Assembly (NCBI GenBank): GCA_902495955.1
Contig: CABUZE010000003.1
Coordinates: forward strand, 1 to 18,696
Origin: an uncultured Collinsella sp.
GTDB taxonomy: Bacteria > Actinomycetota > Coriobacteriia > Coriobacteriales > Coriobacteriaceae
Direction: 5' to 3'
DNA length: 18,696 nt
Shown: positions 1 through 7,275 of the stretch, one piece after another
Layout: each line of letters begins with the position of its first letter
Position numbering within the stretch: the stretch's first letter is position 1
Translations under genes and position numbers: made by a program
Notes under the pieces: generated by a model
Told to the model about the DNA's origin: nothing
What the model saw: only the letters and a program-made list of their open reading frames with translations
The model's database searches: none

Positions 1-78
1 GGATCATTTTTGCTGCAAGGGCTGCTGAAGACTTTATCCTGCTTGGGCCACAGGGCTCGTCTGCCGCAACAGCACCAC

Positions 79-114
79 TATACTTTTGAATATCTGAGCA
101 TTTTGAAAGGCAGG
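79..114 (+). promoter_or_regulatory. Possible promoter and ribosome binding site of the U32-protein operon
   Basis: TATACT at 79-84 is a plausible -10 box, about 30 bases before the start codon. No convincing -35 lies at 16-18 bases spacing, so this is weak. AAAGG at 106-110 serves as the Shine-Dalgarno for the ATG at 117. Nothing else recognisable is seen in bases 1-78. Confidence 0.3.
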
Positions 115-116
115 AT

Positions 117-2612
117 ATGACCGCAACCGCCAGTCGAACCACCAACCGCAGACCCGAGCTCTTGGCCCCCGCCGGAGGCCCGGAGCCCTTTGCCGCCGCA
201 CTCGCTGCCGGGGCAGACGCCATCTACTGCGGCATGGGAAGCTTCAACGCCCGCCGCAAGGCCACCAACTTTACCGACGAGGCCTTTGAGCAGGCCTGCC
301 GTGCTGCACACCTGGCCGGGTCGCGCGTCTACGTCACGGTCAACATCGTCATCAAGCAGTCCGAGATGGGCGATGCGCTGCAACTCATCCATCGCTGCTC
401 CACGCTGGGCGCCGACGCCTTCATCATCCAGGACTGGGGTCTGTTCTTTGAGGTCAAGCGCACGATGCCCGGCATCGAGACGCATATCTCAACCCAAGCA
501 AACATCCACGACGACCGCGGAACCCTTTGGTGCCGCGAGCAGGGCGCCGACCGCGTGACCCTCTCGCGCGAGCTTTCCATCGACGAGATTGCCGCCATTC
601 ACGATGCCGCGCCCGATGTGGACCTTGAGGTCTTTAGCCACGGCGCCATCTGCTTTTGCTACTCGGGTCTGTGCCTGCTGTCGAGCTTTGCCATGGCGGG
701 CCGCTCGGCCAACCGCGGCATGTGCGCTCAGCCCTGTCGCCTGCCTTACGAGCTGATCGACGAGAACGGCCGCGCGCTCTCCCCCGCCGGCCGCGAGCGT
801 GCACTATGCCCGCGCGACACCAACACTTCGCAGCTTGTTCGCCGTCTGTATGACGCCGGCGCCGCGTCGCTCAAGCTCGAGGGCCGCATGAAGGCGCCCG
901 ATTACGTGTACTCCATCGTTGATGTGTATCGTCACGAAATTGACGACATGCTATCCGGAACCACCGTTGCCAAGGACGAGGAAGCCGCCCGCCAGCGCCA
1001 GCTCAAGCGCTGCTTCAACCGCGACTTTACGCACGCCTATCAGGACGGCACCTCGGGCGACGAGATGATGAGCTACGAGCGCTCCAACAACCGCGGCCAG
1101 ATCGTGGGCACGGTGCTGGGCAGCCGCCCGGCCAACCGCGATGTGCGTGGCCTCAAGCCCGACGACCGCCGTCGCCGCGCCGCCATCGCCCGCATTGAGC
1201 TGTTTGAACCCGTGGGCAAGGGCGACTTGTTGGAACTTCGCCACGATGACGAGTTCGACCAGTTCCTAACCACTATCGCTACCGATGATGCCGCCGCCGG
1301 TGACATCATCGAGTGTCGCGTGCCCCGCAGCATGCCCGAGGGCTGCCGCGTGCGCGTCATCCGCAGCCAGCGCGCCATCGATGCCGCCGGCGCCGCGCTC
1401 AAACGCGATGTGCTGCGCCGCCGAGCTGTTGATGTGTCCGTCGTGGCGCGTCTGGGCGAGCCGTTTACTGTCACACTCACCTGCTGTGACAACCCTTCGC
1501 TTACGGCAACGGCCACGGGCTTTACCGTCGAGGCCGCCAAGACCCGTGCGGTCGAGGCGTCCGATCTGGTGGAGCATGTAGGCCGCATGGGCTCCTCGCC
1601 CTTTGAGGCAGCAAGCTTTGACATTTCGCTCGACGCCGGCTGCGGTATGGGCTTCTCCGCCGTGCACAAGGTGCGCGCCGCCGCCTGTAAAGCGCTCGAG
1701 GAGGCCATTCTGGCACCGTACGAGGAGCGTGCGAAAACGCTCGAGTTGCCGGCGATTGTAACCAGTGATTCCCGCCCCGCGCCCGAGCACTACCGCGATG
1801 AGTCGCAGGTCTGCGCCGCCGTCACCTCGCTCGAAGCCGCCGAGGCAGCGCGCGTGGAGGGTGCAACGCGCATCTACATGACCACCGACGCGCTCGATGC
1901 GGCCGAGCTCTCCCCCGCCGATGCATTTGGGCAGGGTATCGTGCCTGTACTCGACGAGGTCTGCCGCGCCGTCGACCACGAGCGCGTCGATCCCTGGATC
2001 AATGCTGGAGCCACCGTCGCCGTCGGCAATATCTCCGAGCTCGCCGTAGCCGCGCAGGCCGGCGCCACAGCCGAGATTCGCTCTTGCCTGCCGGTGCACA
2101 ACACGCCCTGCATGGAGGCGCTTGCCGAGCGCGGCGCCGGTGCGTTTTGGCTCTCGCCCGAAATCACGCTCGACGAGATTGTCTCGCTCGGCGCCGCCGC
2201 GCCCGCTGCTCTGGGCATCACCGTCTTTGGCCGCCCGCGCGTCATGACAAGCGAGCATTGCATTCTGCAGGTTGCCAATGGCTGCATCCACGATTGTGCC
2301 AACTGCCGCCTGCGTGCCCGCAAGCTCTCGCTCAAGAATATCGACGGAAAGGTCATGCCCGTCCGCACCGACATCCATGGCCGCTCTCGCCTGTACGACG
2401 CCTACCCCATCGACCTTACGCCGCAGGTACCACAGCTGCTCGATGCCGGTGTGCGTCGTCTTATGGTGGACGGCACGCTGCTCGAGACGGATGAGGTGGG
2501 TCGTGCCGTCGCCCGCGTCCGTCGTGCCATCGAAGCAGCGCAGGCCGGCCGTAAGCCCGCCGCCCGCCTACGCGGGGCGACCTCGGGCTGCATGTTTGTG
2601 GGAATCAGCTAA
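117..2612 (+). CDS. U32-family protein (RlhA/collagenase-like, large form)
   Basis: An 831-residue protein of the peptidase U32 family. Seen: the family opening LLAPAGGPEPF near residue 15, and the signature around 171-210 (EVFSHGAICFCYSGLC, then NRGMCAQPC), which supplies Cys179, Cys186, Cys203 and Cys207. The C-terminal part carries a second cluster, Cys715, Cys723, Cys727 and Cys730, followed by a region typical of the long forms. Known: several U32 members (RlhA, TrhO/TrhP type) hydroxylate RNA bases and use a conserved cysteine set, probably for an iron-sulfur cluster; others are annotated as collagenase-like proteases, often without proof. Inferred: an RNA-modification role, supported by the pseudouridine synthase gene 15 bases downstream. 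The ATG at 117 follows a GAAAGG ribosome binding site. The exact substrate cannot be told from sequence. Confidence 0.85.
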   Translation: MTATASRTTNRRPELLAPAGGPEPFAAALAAGADAIYCGMGSFNARRKATNFTDEAFEQACRAAHLAGSRVYVTVNIVIKQSEMGDALQLIHRCSTLGADAFIIQDWGLFFEVKRTMPGIETHISTQANIHDDRGTLWCREQGADRVTLSRELSIDEIAAIHDAAPDVDLEVFSHGAICFCYSGLCLLSSFAMAGRSANRGMCAQPCRLPYELIDENGRALSPAGRERALCPRDTNTSQLVRRLYDAGAASLKLEGRMKAPDYVYSIVDVYRHEIDDMLSGTTVAKDEEAARQRQLKRCFNRDFTHAYQDGTSGDEMMSYERSNNRGQIVGTVLGSRPANRDVRGLKPDDRRRRAAIARIELFEPVGKGDLLELRHDDEFDQFLTTIATDDAAAGDIIECRVPRSMPEGCRVRVIRSQRAIDAAGAALKRDVLRRRAVDVSVVARLGEPFTVTLTCCDNPSLTATATGFTVEAAKTRAVEASDLVEHVGRMGSSPFEAASFDISLDAGCGMGFSAVHKVRAAACKALEEAILAPYEERAKTLELPAIVTSDSRPAPEHYRDESQVCAAVTSLEAAEAARVEGATRIYMTTDALDAAELSPADAFGQGIVPVLDEVCRAVDHERVDPWINAGATVAVGNISELAVAAQAGATAEIRSCLPVHNTPCMEALAERGAGAFWLSPEITLDEIVSLGAAAPAALGITVFGRPRVMTSEHCILQVANGCIHDCANCRLRARKLSLKNIDGKVMPVRTDIHGRSRLYDAYPIDLTPQVPQLLDAGVRRLMVDGTLLETDEVGRAVARVRRAIEAAQAGRKPAARLRGATSGCMFVGIS

Positions 2613-2627
2613 CCGAAAGGCTAACAC

Positions 2628-3287
2628 GTGAACGAAGAACCTCAAGTCCTCTACTGCGACGCCTGGCTCATGGCCATCGACAAGCCCGCCGGCATGATCG
2701 TCCACGGCGACGGCACCGGCGAGCGCACGCTCACCGACTACGCCAGCGACCTGCTGCTGGCGATGGGCGACGGCTTTGCCGCGACCGACATGCAGCCGCT
2801 CAACCGCCTGGACCGCGACACCACCGGCGTAGTGCTGTTTTCGCTCGACAAGCAGACGCAGCCTGCCTTTGACCAGATGGTCATCGACCACGCTTTCGAA
2901 AAGCACTACCTGGCGCTCGCCGAGGGCAAGATCGACTGGAACGAAAAGCTCATCGACAAGCCCATCGCCCGCGACCGCCACGACAGCCGCAAGATGCGCG
3001 TCGGCGCCAGCGGCAAGCCGTCTCAAACGCGTGTGAAGGTGCTCAAGCGTCTAAAGAGCCGTCGAGGCCTGCCCACGCGCTCGTATATCGATGTCGAGCT
3101 GCTCACCGGCCGCAAACACCAAATCCGCGTGCACCTGGCAAGCGAGCGTCATCCCCTGGTTGGCGACGACCTGTACGGCACGCCGCGCCCCTGCGGCCTG
3201 ATGCTCCACGCCCACAGCGTGTCCTTCACGCATCCCGTAACCGGTGAGCACATCCACATCGAAGCCCCCTGCCCCTGGGAGCCCTAA
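2628..3287 (+). CDS. RluA-family RNA pseudouridine synthase
   Basis: A 219-residue member of the RluA/RsuA pseudouridine synthase superfamily, which isomerises uridine to pseudouridine in rRNA or tRNA. Seen: the catalytic motif NRLDRDTTG at residues 59-67 with Asp62 as the expected nucleophile (Asn59 replaces the more usual His), GRKHQIRVHL, and GDDLYG near the C-terminus. There is no N-terminal S4 domain, so this is the short RluA-like form; the target base cannot be assigned. Translation starts at a GTG (2628) preceded by GAAAGG at 2615-2620. It follows the U32 gene by 15 bases, so the two are probably co-transcribed and both may act on RNA. A hairpin repeat with a T run begins at the stop codon and probably ends the transcript. 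Confidence 0.88.
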   Translation: MNEEPQVLYCDAWLMAIDKPAGMIVHGDGTGERTLTDYASDLLLAMGDGFAATDMQPLNRLDRDTTGVVLFSLDKQTQPAFDQMVIDHAFEKHYLALAEGKIDWNEKLIDKPIARDRHDSRKMRVGASGKPSQTRVKVLKRLKSRRGLPTRSYIDVELLTGRKHQIRVHLASERHPLVGDDLYGTPRPCGLMLHAHSVSFTHPVTGEHIHIEAPCPWEP

Positions 3288-3326
3288 ACCACCACAATGG
3301 GGACAGGCACCTTTGTGGTGGTTTTG
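3287..3326 (+). repeat. 40-bp hairpin repeat, copy 1 (GTCCCC-loop family); likely terminator
   Basis: An 11-bp perfect stem, AACCACCACAA paired with TTGTGGTGGTT, encloses a 15-base loop (TGGGGACAGGCACCT) and is followed by TTTTG. It starts at the last base of the upstream stop codon, so it can act as an intrinsic terminator of the U32/RluA transcript. An identical 40-bp copy lies at 3576-3615. Confidence 0.85.
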
Positions 3327-3355
3327 CCGCAATGGCTCAGCCGCGGTCCCATAAC

Positions 3356-3412
3356 GTCTCGATCTGTAACAGTTAGAGCTCATTTTCCGGTCTATCTGTT
3401 ACAGATCGAGAC
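3356..3412. repeat. Inverted-repeat element A (16-bp perfect arms)
   Basis: Arms GTCTCGATCTGTAACA (3356-3371) and its exact reverse complement (3397-3412) enclose 25 bases that include TTTTCCGGTCTA. A related element follows at 3437-3491. No open reading frame is present. It could be a protein-binding palindrome or an RNA hairpin. Confidence 0.85.
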
Positions 3413-3436
3413 ATTCGAATCCCCCTCAAGGGAAAA

Positions 3437-3491
3437 TCTCAATCTGTAACACCTGGCCCACTTTTAACGGTCTAGTTGTTACAGACTTAGA
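3437..3491. repeat. Inverted-repeat element B, diverged copy of element A
   Basis: Arms TCTCAATCTGTAACA (3437-3451) and TGTTACAGACTTAGA (3477-3491) pair with a few mismatches. The outer arm sequences and the inner CGGTCTA match element A, and both lie in the same orientation, so the two are copies of one unit in tandem. Confidence 0.75.
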
Positions 3492-3508
3492 CAAACCGGC
3501 AGACAACG

Positions 3509-3546
3509 AAAGCGGCAACGCCCGTGATGGACGTTGCCGCTTTTCT
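3509..3546 (+). terminator. Intrinsic terminator between the hairpin repeats
   Basis: AAAGCGGCAACG (3509-3520) pairs with CGTTGCCGCTTT, with an 11-base loop, and is followed by TTTTCT on the + strand. No coding region lies directly upstream on this strand after the RluA gene, so it either backs up the first terminator or ends a short non-coding transcript over the inverted repeats. Confidence 0.7.
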
Positions 3547-3575
3547 ATTGAGAAAACTAATCGGTTTTCGTTACT

Positions 3576-3615
3576 AACCACCACAATGGGGACAGGCACC
3601 TTTGTGGTGGTTTTG
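3576..3615 (-). repeat. 40-bp hairpin repeat, copy 2; possible terminator of the DeoR operon
   Basis: Identical over 40 bases to the hairpin at 3287-3326. It lies 21 bases beyond the stop codon of the convergent DeoR gene. On the minus strand the hairpin is followed by only a short T-poor sequence, so its role as a minus-strand terminator is plausible but less clear than for copy 1. Confidence 0.7.
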
Positions 3616-3636
3616 GCCTTAGCCTGCCCCTGCTTG

Positions 3637-4383
3637 CTAGACCGTGATGACGTTATCCATCGACTGGTACTTGGCGGGCACCTCGCCCGCGGTGATGATC
3701 GTTGCGTCGCGGAAGTCCGCGAACTTGACGGGCGCCACCATGCCAAATTTGCTGGCGTCCGAGATTACGAAGCGTTTGGCGGTATGGCGCATCGAGACAC
3801 GCTTGACCTGCGCTTCCTCAATATCCGGTGTGGTGAGACCTTGCTCGGCGGCGATGCCATTGGAACCCCAAAAGCCGCAGTTGAAGTTATAGCGGTCCAG
3901 AGTTGCCAAGGCATCGGGACCGACGAGCGCCTCGGTCTCGGGCTTGAGCTCGCCGCCCAGCACCACGGTGCGCATGCCGCGCAAAGCGAGGTGCTGAGCG
4001 TGAAGCACGGAATCAGTCACATAGGTGACGCCCTCAAGGCGCGGAAGATGCTCGATGAGCTTGAGGGTCGTGGAGCCCGAATCGATATACACAAAGCTAT
4101 CGGGCTCCACAAGCGCCGCCGCACGGGCGCAGATACGCTCCTTGTCGTCGTTATGGAGATCGCTGCGCTCGCCGATCGTCAGGTCGCGCGTCACGTGCGC
4201 GCGCTCCAGACTCGTCGCGCCTCCGTGCACCTTGGCGATACGGTGCGCGCGGTCGAGCGTTTGCAAGTCACGGCGAATGGTGGACGGTGTCACGCCCAGG
4301 GCTTCGGCAAGCTCCGGCACGGTAACCGAGCCGGCCTGCTGCACCATCGACACGATCGCGTTGAGCCTATCTTCCGCAAGCAT
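3637..4383 (-). CDS. DeoR/GlpR-family transcriptional repressor
   Basis: A 248-residue protein of normal length for the DeoR family. Seen: an N-terminal winged helix-turn-helix (about residues 5-57, VTVPELAEALGVTPSTIRRD at 20-39, then KVHGGA at 51-56); a C-terminal DeoRC sugar-phosphate sensor fold with DSGSTT at 101-106 and GSNGI at 173-177. Known: such proteins usually repress sugar or sugar-alcohol catabolic operons and release DNA on binding a phosphorylated sugar. Its ribosome binding site (GAGGAGGAG) lies inside the end of the upstream oxidoreductase gene, whose stop codon is 3 bases before this ATG, so the two are translationally linked. Inferred: it regulates its own operon. The effector is unknown. 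Confidence 0.9.
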   Translation of the reverse strand: MLAEDRLNAIVSMVQQAGSVTVPELAEALGVTPSTIRRDLQTLDRAHRIAKVHGGATSLERAHVTRDLTIGERSDLHNDDKERICARAAALVEPDSFVYIDSGSTTLKLIEHLPRLEGVTYVTDSVLHAQHLALRGMRTVVLGGELKPETEALVGPDALATLDRYNFNCGFWGSNGIAAEQGLTTPDIEEAQVKRVSMRHTAKRFVISDASKFGMVAPVKFADFRDATIITAGEVPAKYQSMDNVITV

Positions 4384-4386
4384 CGC

Positions 4387-5466
4387 TTACTCCTCCTCGG
4401 GGTACACGACTCCCCAATCGGCTCGGAGCTTGGTCATCAGCTCCATAACATCGGAAGCATAGCCCAGAAGCTCGCGCTTCGAATCATCGCCGGCAACGGC
4501 CTTCTCCAGGTCGGCCATCTCGTAGCACAGAGCGTATGCCTCGGTGCCAGTGTGGACCTCCTCACGGTGACCGTCCGCAGTCCACACGATGGTCGCATGG
4601 TCGGCGCGCGGATACTCGTTGACCTCGATATAGCACTTATCGAAACTGATGACCGAGCGCTTGGGCTGTTTGGAGTGGAGCGTAAGGCTCACGACGCCCA
4701 GCTGCTGCTCGGCGTTACGGCAGACAATGCCGCCCGCAACGTCGACACCGGTCTCACAGGTGTTGCCCAGCGAGACAACCTCAGCGGGCTGGCTCGCCAT
4801 AAACAGGCGCATGACGGAGAGCGCATACACGCCAATGTCGAGCATGGCGCCGCCGGCAAGGTTGCGATTGTAGAAGCGATTGGTCAGATCGCCGTACTCC
4901 TTGTAGCTGCCAAAGTTGAGCTGAGCGAGATTCATGCGGCCGAACTCGCCAGCATCCATGCGACGGCGCAGCTCCTGATACAGCGGCATGTGAAGCACCG
5001 TGGTGGCGTCCATAAGGACCACGTTATGCTCGTCGGCGATGGCACGGGCCTCGTCGAGCTCGGCGGAGTTGAGGGTAATGGCTTTCTCGCAGAGCACATG
5101 CTTGCCGGCGGCCAGCGCGGCACGCAGATAGGTGATATGCGTGTTGTGCGGCGTGGTGATATAGACGGCGTCGATGTCCGGATCGGCGTAGAGGTCCTCA
5201 ACCGTCTCGTACACCTTCTCGACACCATACTGCTCGGCAAAAGCCTGGGCCTTGGACGGCGTACGGTTGGCGACACCCGCGAGCTTGCGACCGGCCAGAG
5301 CGAGGGACTGGGCCATTTGGTTGGCGATAACGCCGCACCCGATCACGGCCCAGCGGAGCTCGGGGGCCGTAAAGATATCATCGGGGAACGGCTGATCCTG
5401 GACCGAGGCAAACGCCGCCTTTGCGGCTGCCTCGGCGTCGAGCGGAGCCTGTTTGGAATCTGCCAT
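4387..5466 (-). CDS. Gfo/Idh/MocA-family NAD(P)-dependent oxidoreductase
   Basis: A protein of 359-360 residues. Seen: a Rossmann nucleotide-binding motif GCGVIA (about residues 43-48) and the family CEKA signature (residues about 126-129; most members have CEKP) that carries the catalytic lysine, followed by the usual C-terminal alpha/beta domain with GGAMLDIGVYAL. About 38 residues precede the Rossmann strand, a modest N-terminal extension. Two ATGs lie side by side (5469 and 5466); AGGAGG upstream is 6 bases from the second and 3 from the first, so I chose 5466. Known: the family oxidises or reduces sugars, inositols or dihydrodiols. It is the first gene of an operon with a DeoR repressor, which suggests sugar metabolism; the substrate is not deducible. 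Confidence 0.88.
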   Translation of the reverse strand: MADSKQAPLDAEAAAKAAFASVQDQPFPDDIFTAPELRWAVIGCGVIANQMAQSLALAGRKLAGVANRTPSKAQAFAEQYGVEKVYETVEDLYADPDIDAVYITTPHNTHITYLRAALAAGKHVLCEKAITLNSAELDEARAIADEHNVVLMDATTVLHMPLYQELRRRMDAGEFGRMNLAQLNFGSYKEYGDLTNRFYNRNLAGGAMLDIGVYALSVMRLFMASQPAEVVSLGNTCETGVDVAGGIVCRNAEQQLGVVSLTLHSKQPKRSVISFDKCYIEVNEYPRADHATIVWTADGHREEVHTGTEAYALCYEMADLEKAVAGDDSKRELLGYASDVMELMTKLRADWGVVYPEEE

Positions 5467-5469
5467 CAT

Positions 5470-5660
5470 GTGCCTCCTGAGTCATCGAAGGTTCTTCATT
5501 TCTAACAGCCCTATATTCGCACAATTGCGCGCGTATTTGCTTGTATTTGCGTGTTTATTTGTTTATCTGTCATTATTTAACCATAGTTAGCAGATGTTTG
5601 CGCGGTTATGCGCATTATCGCGCAAGACTCTGCGCGTAAATGCGCATGCGACGATCCTTG
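5470..5660 (-). promoter_or_regulatory. AT-rich control region of the oxidoreductase/DeoR operon
   Basis: This gene-free stretch is markedly richer in A and T than its surroundings. It holds a 10-base-phased repeat, GTATTTGCTT GTATTTGCGT then GTTTATTTGT (5533-5562), and farther up a 7-bp inverted repeat TTGCGCG (5598-5604) / CGCGCAA (5619-5625) with further TGCGC boxes to 5646. These are candidate operators for the DeoR protein. I see no clean -35/-10 pair, so the promoter itself is not placed. Bases 5661-5796 hold nothing recognisable. Confidence 0.45.
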
Positions 5661-5818
5661 CGAAACATAAAGAGGCGGAACACCAAAGCCCTAAAAGAGA
5701 GAGCGGGCTGAATTACTCCACCTCTCTGAGAAGGCATCAGGTATCAATGAACCGCCCCGAACTACCGGCACATAGGGACTATACCCAGCCGCCAGCACCT
5801 GAAGGGACTGTCCCCATG

Positions 5819-5849
5819 TGACGCTTTAGTGGCAAGGCTGTCCCCGTCA
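5819..5849 (+). repeat. GTCCCC-loop hairpin, 5-bp stem
   Basis: TGACG (5819-5823) pairs with CGTCA (5845-5849), and the 3' end of the loop reads TGTCCC(C). It is preceded at 5803-5815 by a compact GGGACTGTCCCC. It is the first and weakest of three adjacent hairpins with unlike stems and a shared loop core. Confidence 0.5.
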
Positions 5850-5853
5850 ACTA

Positions 5854-5878
5854 GCCGTTTAAGAACGTCCCCAACGGC
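5854..5878 (+). repeat. GTCCCC-loop hairpin, stem GCCGTT/AACGGC
   Basis: A 6-bp perfect stem (5854-5859 with 5873-5878) closes a 13-base loop TAAGAACGTCCCC. The next hairpin has a loop of the same length and the pattern TAAGnnnGTCCCC but an unrelated stem. Confidence 0.65.
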
Positions 5879-5879
5879 C

Positions 5880-5906
5880 ACTCATTTAAGTCTGTCCCCA
5901 ATGAGT
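5880..5906 (+). repeat. GTCCCC-loop hairpin, stem ACTCATT/AATGAGT
   Basis: A 7-bp perfect stem (5880-5886 with 5900-5906) closes a 13-base loop TAAGTCTGTCCCC. It directly follows the preceding hairpin and abuts the terminator of the ribosomal operon. Confidence 0.65.
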
Positions 5907-5912
5907 AGGGAT

Positions 5913-5950
5913 AGAAAAAGGCCCGGGTGCCGTGGGGCATCCGGGCCTTT
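5913..5950 (-). terminator. Intrinsic terminator of the ribosomal protein operon
   Basis: Read on the minus strand, AAGGCCCGG, TGCC, a CCAC loop, GGCA and CCGGGCCTT form a stem of about 14 bp with one mismatch, followed by TTTTTCTAT. It lies about 25 bases after the rplX stop codon. A terminator this strong means the operon ends at rplX rather than running on into rplE. Confidence 0.9.
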
Positions 5951-5976
5951 GCTAGCAACTTAATGTTGCGGGCAGC

Positions 5977-6282
5977 TTAGAACTTGTGGCCGCACTTCTT
6001 GCAGACGCGCAGCTTGTTCTTGCCGTCCTTCTCGTGACCGACGCGGGTAACCTTGCCGCACTCGGGGCAAACGAGATTGACGTTGGAGGCGTCGATGGGA
6101 GCCTCCTGCGAAACGATGCCGCCCTGCTGGTTGGCAGCGTTGGGCTTGACGGCCTTCTTGACGACCGAAACGCCCTCGACAACGACCTTGTTCTCGGCGG
6201 GGAGAGCACGCAGGACAACGCCCTGCTTGCCGCGATCCTTACCAGAGAGAACCTGGACCTTATCGCCCTTCTTGATATACAT
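5977..6282 (-). CDS. rplX: 50S ribosomal protein L24
   Basis: A 101-residue protein. Seen: the KOW motif near the start ([20 protein letters not shown], residues 4-23) and a C-terminal zinc-ribbon-like element with Cys72, Cys75, Cys94 and Cys97, as in many bacterial L24 proteins. Known: L24 binds 23S rRNA domain I early in 50S assembly. The ATG at 6282 follows AGGGGAG with good spacing, and the rplN stop codon is 13 bases upstream. It is the last gene of the operon; rplE, which normally follows, is not here. Confidence 0.97.
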   Translation of the reverse strand: MYIKKGDKVQVLSGKDRGKQGVVLRALPAENKVVVEGVSVVKKAVKPNAANQQGGIVSQEAPIDASNVNLVCPECGKVTRVGHEKDGKNKLRVCKKCGHKF

Positions 6283-6295
6283 ATATCTCCCCTAA

Positions 6296-6664
6296 CTACA
6301 GGGTCTCGGGAGCGAGCGAGACGATCTTCATGTACTTCTTGTCACGAAGCTCGCGAGCGACGGGCCCGAAGATACGGGTGCCGACGGGCGAACCATCGTT
6401 GTTGATGACAACGCAGGCGTTCTCATCAAAGCGAATGTAGGAGCCATCCTTGCGGCGGATCTCCTTAACGGTGCGAACGACGACGCAACGGACAACGTCC
6501 TTCTTCTTGACGTTGGCGCCAGGGGTAGCCTCCTGGACAGCACCGATGAACACATCGCCGATGCCTGCATAACGACGCTTGGAACCGCCAAGCACCTTGA
6601 TGCAGCGAATCTTGCGAGCGCCGGAGTTGTCGGCGACGTTCAGCATGGTTTGCATCTGAATCAT
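6296..6664 (-). CDS. rplN: 50S ribosomal protein L14
   Basis: A 122-residue protein, the standard length. Seen: the conserved opening [22 protein letters not shown]-type core [13 protein letters not shown], and the closing [22 protein letters not shown]. Known: L14 sits at the 30S-50S interface near helix 95 of 23S rRNA. The ribosome binding site GGAGG lies upstream of the ATG. Unusually, 118 bases separate it from rpsQ, and that gap can fold into a branched RNA (see 6690-6755). Confidence 0.98.
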   Translation of the reverse strand: MIQMQTMLNVADNSGARKIRCIKVLGGSKRRYAGIGDVFIGAVQEATPGANVKKKDVVRCVVVRTVKEIRRKDGSYIRFDENACVVINNDGSPVGTRIFGPVARELRDKKYMKIVSLAPETL

Positions 6665-6689
6665 GGTAGATGTTCCTCCGAACTAAGAA

Positions 6690-6755
6690 CCGAAGAGAGG
6701 TGCGCAGCCTTTAGGCGGCCTGTGGTATGCAAGCCAGGCATACGCACATCTTCGG
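6690..6755 (-). promoter_or_regulatory. Predicted branched RNA structure in the rplN leader
   Basis: On the minus strand CCGAAGA (6755-6749) pairs with TCTTCGG (6696-6690) and GTGCG (6747-6743) with CGCAC (6704-6700). These enclose two hairpins: GTATGC/GCATAC with a 7-base loop (6743-6725), and GCC(G)CC/GG(C)TGC around TAAA (6719-6704, one mismatch). The result resembles a three-way junction ending 17 bases before the GGAGG of rplN. The pairing is read by eye; the regulatory role is inferred. Confidence 0.55.
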
Positions 6756-6782
6756 AAACGTACAAGTCGTAAGAGCGACTGC

Positions 6783-7043
6783 TTATTTAGCGCGCTCGAC
6801 GACCTCGATGAGGCGCCAACGCTTCATCTTGGACATAGGACGGGTCTCCATAACGCGGACGGTATCGCCCACGCCAGCCGTGCACTCCTCGTCGTGAGCG
6901 TGCAGCTTCTTGGAGCTGGTCATCATCTTGCCGTACTTGGGGTGACGCTTGCGCTCGGTGATGGTGACAACAATGGTCTTGGCACCGGAGACGGAGGTAA
7001 CGACACCCGTACGGACCTTACGCGAGTTACGCGAATCAGTCAT
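6783..7043 (-). CDS. rpsQ: 30S ribosomal protein S17
   Basis: An 86-residue OB-fold protein of usual size. Seen: RKVRTGVVTSVSGAKTIVV, then RHPKYGKMM and the GDTVRVMETRPMSKMKRWRL segment, all typical of S17. Known: S17 binds 16S rRNA helix 11 and helps early 30S assembly. The start follows AGGAGAG closely. It lies 16 bases after rpmC and is followed by the long gap before rplN. Confidence 0.98.
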   Translation of the reverse strand: MTDSRNSRKVRTGVVTSVSGAKTIVVTITERKRHPKYGKMMTSSKKLHAHDEECTAGVGDTVRVMETRPMSKMKRWRLIEVVERAK

Positions 7044-7059
7044 GTTCTCTCCTTAGGTC

Positions 7060-7275
7060 CTACTCGGCGACAGCGGACTTCTCCGCTGCGATCTCGCGGG
7101 CGCGCTGCTCCGTGAGGACGCGAGCGATGTCCTTCTTCACGGTGTTGACGCGAGCGGTGTTGTCCAGCTGGCTGGTGGCCATCTGGAAACGAAGGTTAAA
7201 GAGCTCGGCGCGCATTTCCTTCAGCTTCTCAACGAGCTGAGCGTCCGAGAGCTCACGAATCTCTGCGGGCTTCAT
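7060..7275 (-). CDS. rpmC: 50S ribosomal protein L29
   Basis: A 71-residue, mostly helical protein. Seen: [20 protein letters not shown], the ELFNLRFQMATSQLDN segment and VKKDIARVLTEQRAREI, the classic L29 two-helix hairpin. A short alanine/glutamate tail follows. Known: L29 sits at the peptide exit tunnel and contributes to the docking site for trigger factor and SRP. Its ATG shares one base with the rplP stop codon (TAATG), so the two genes are translationally coupled. Confidence 0.97.
   Translation of the reverse strand: MKPAEIRELSDAQLVEKLKEMRAELFNLRFQMATSQLDNTARVNTVKKDIARVLTEQRAREIAAEKSAVAE

Noticed and set aside
3287..3615. The two identical 40-bp hairpins as ends of a transposon
   Set aside because: Only about 250 bases lie between them, with no transposase and no target duplication seen; a dispersed repeat is the simpler reading.
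3586..5505. Long + strand open frame (639 codons) opposite the DeoR and oxidoreductase genes
   Set aside because: It runs antisense to two well-recognised genes, has a His/Arg/Gly-rich sequence with no family resemblance, and results from high-GC codon bias leaving the opposite frame open.
5594..5821. 75-codon + strand frame in the region upstream of the oxidoreductase gene
   Set aside because: Low-complexity start made of TGCGC repeats, no ribosome binding site of note, and it runs into the hairpin repeats; not supported as a gene.
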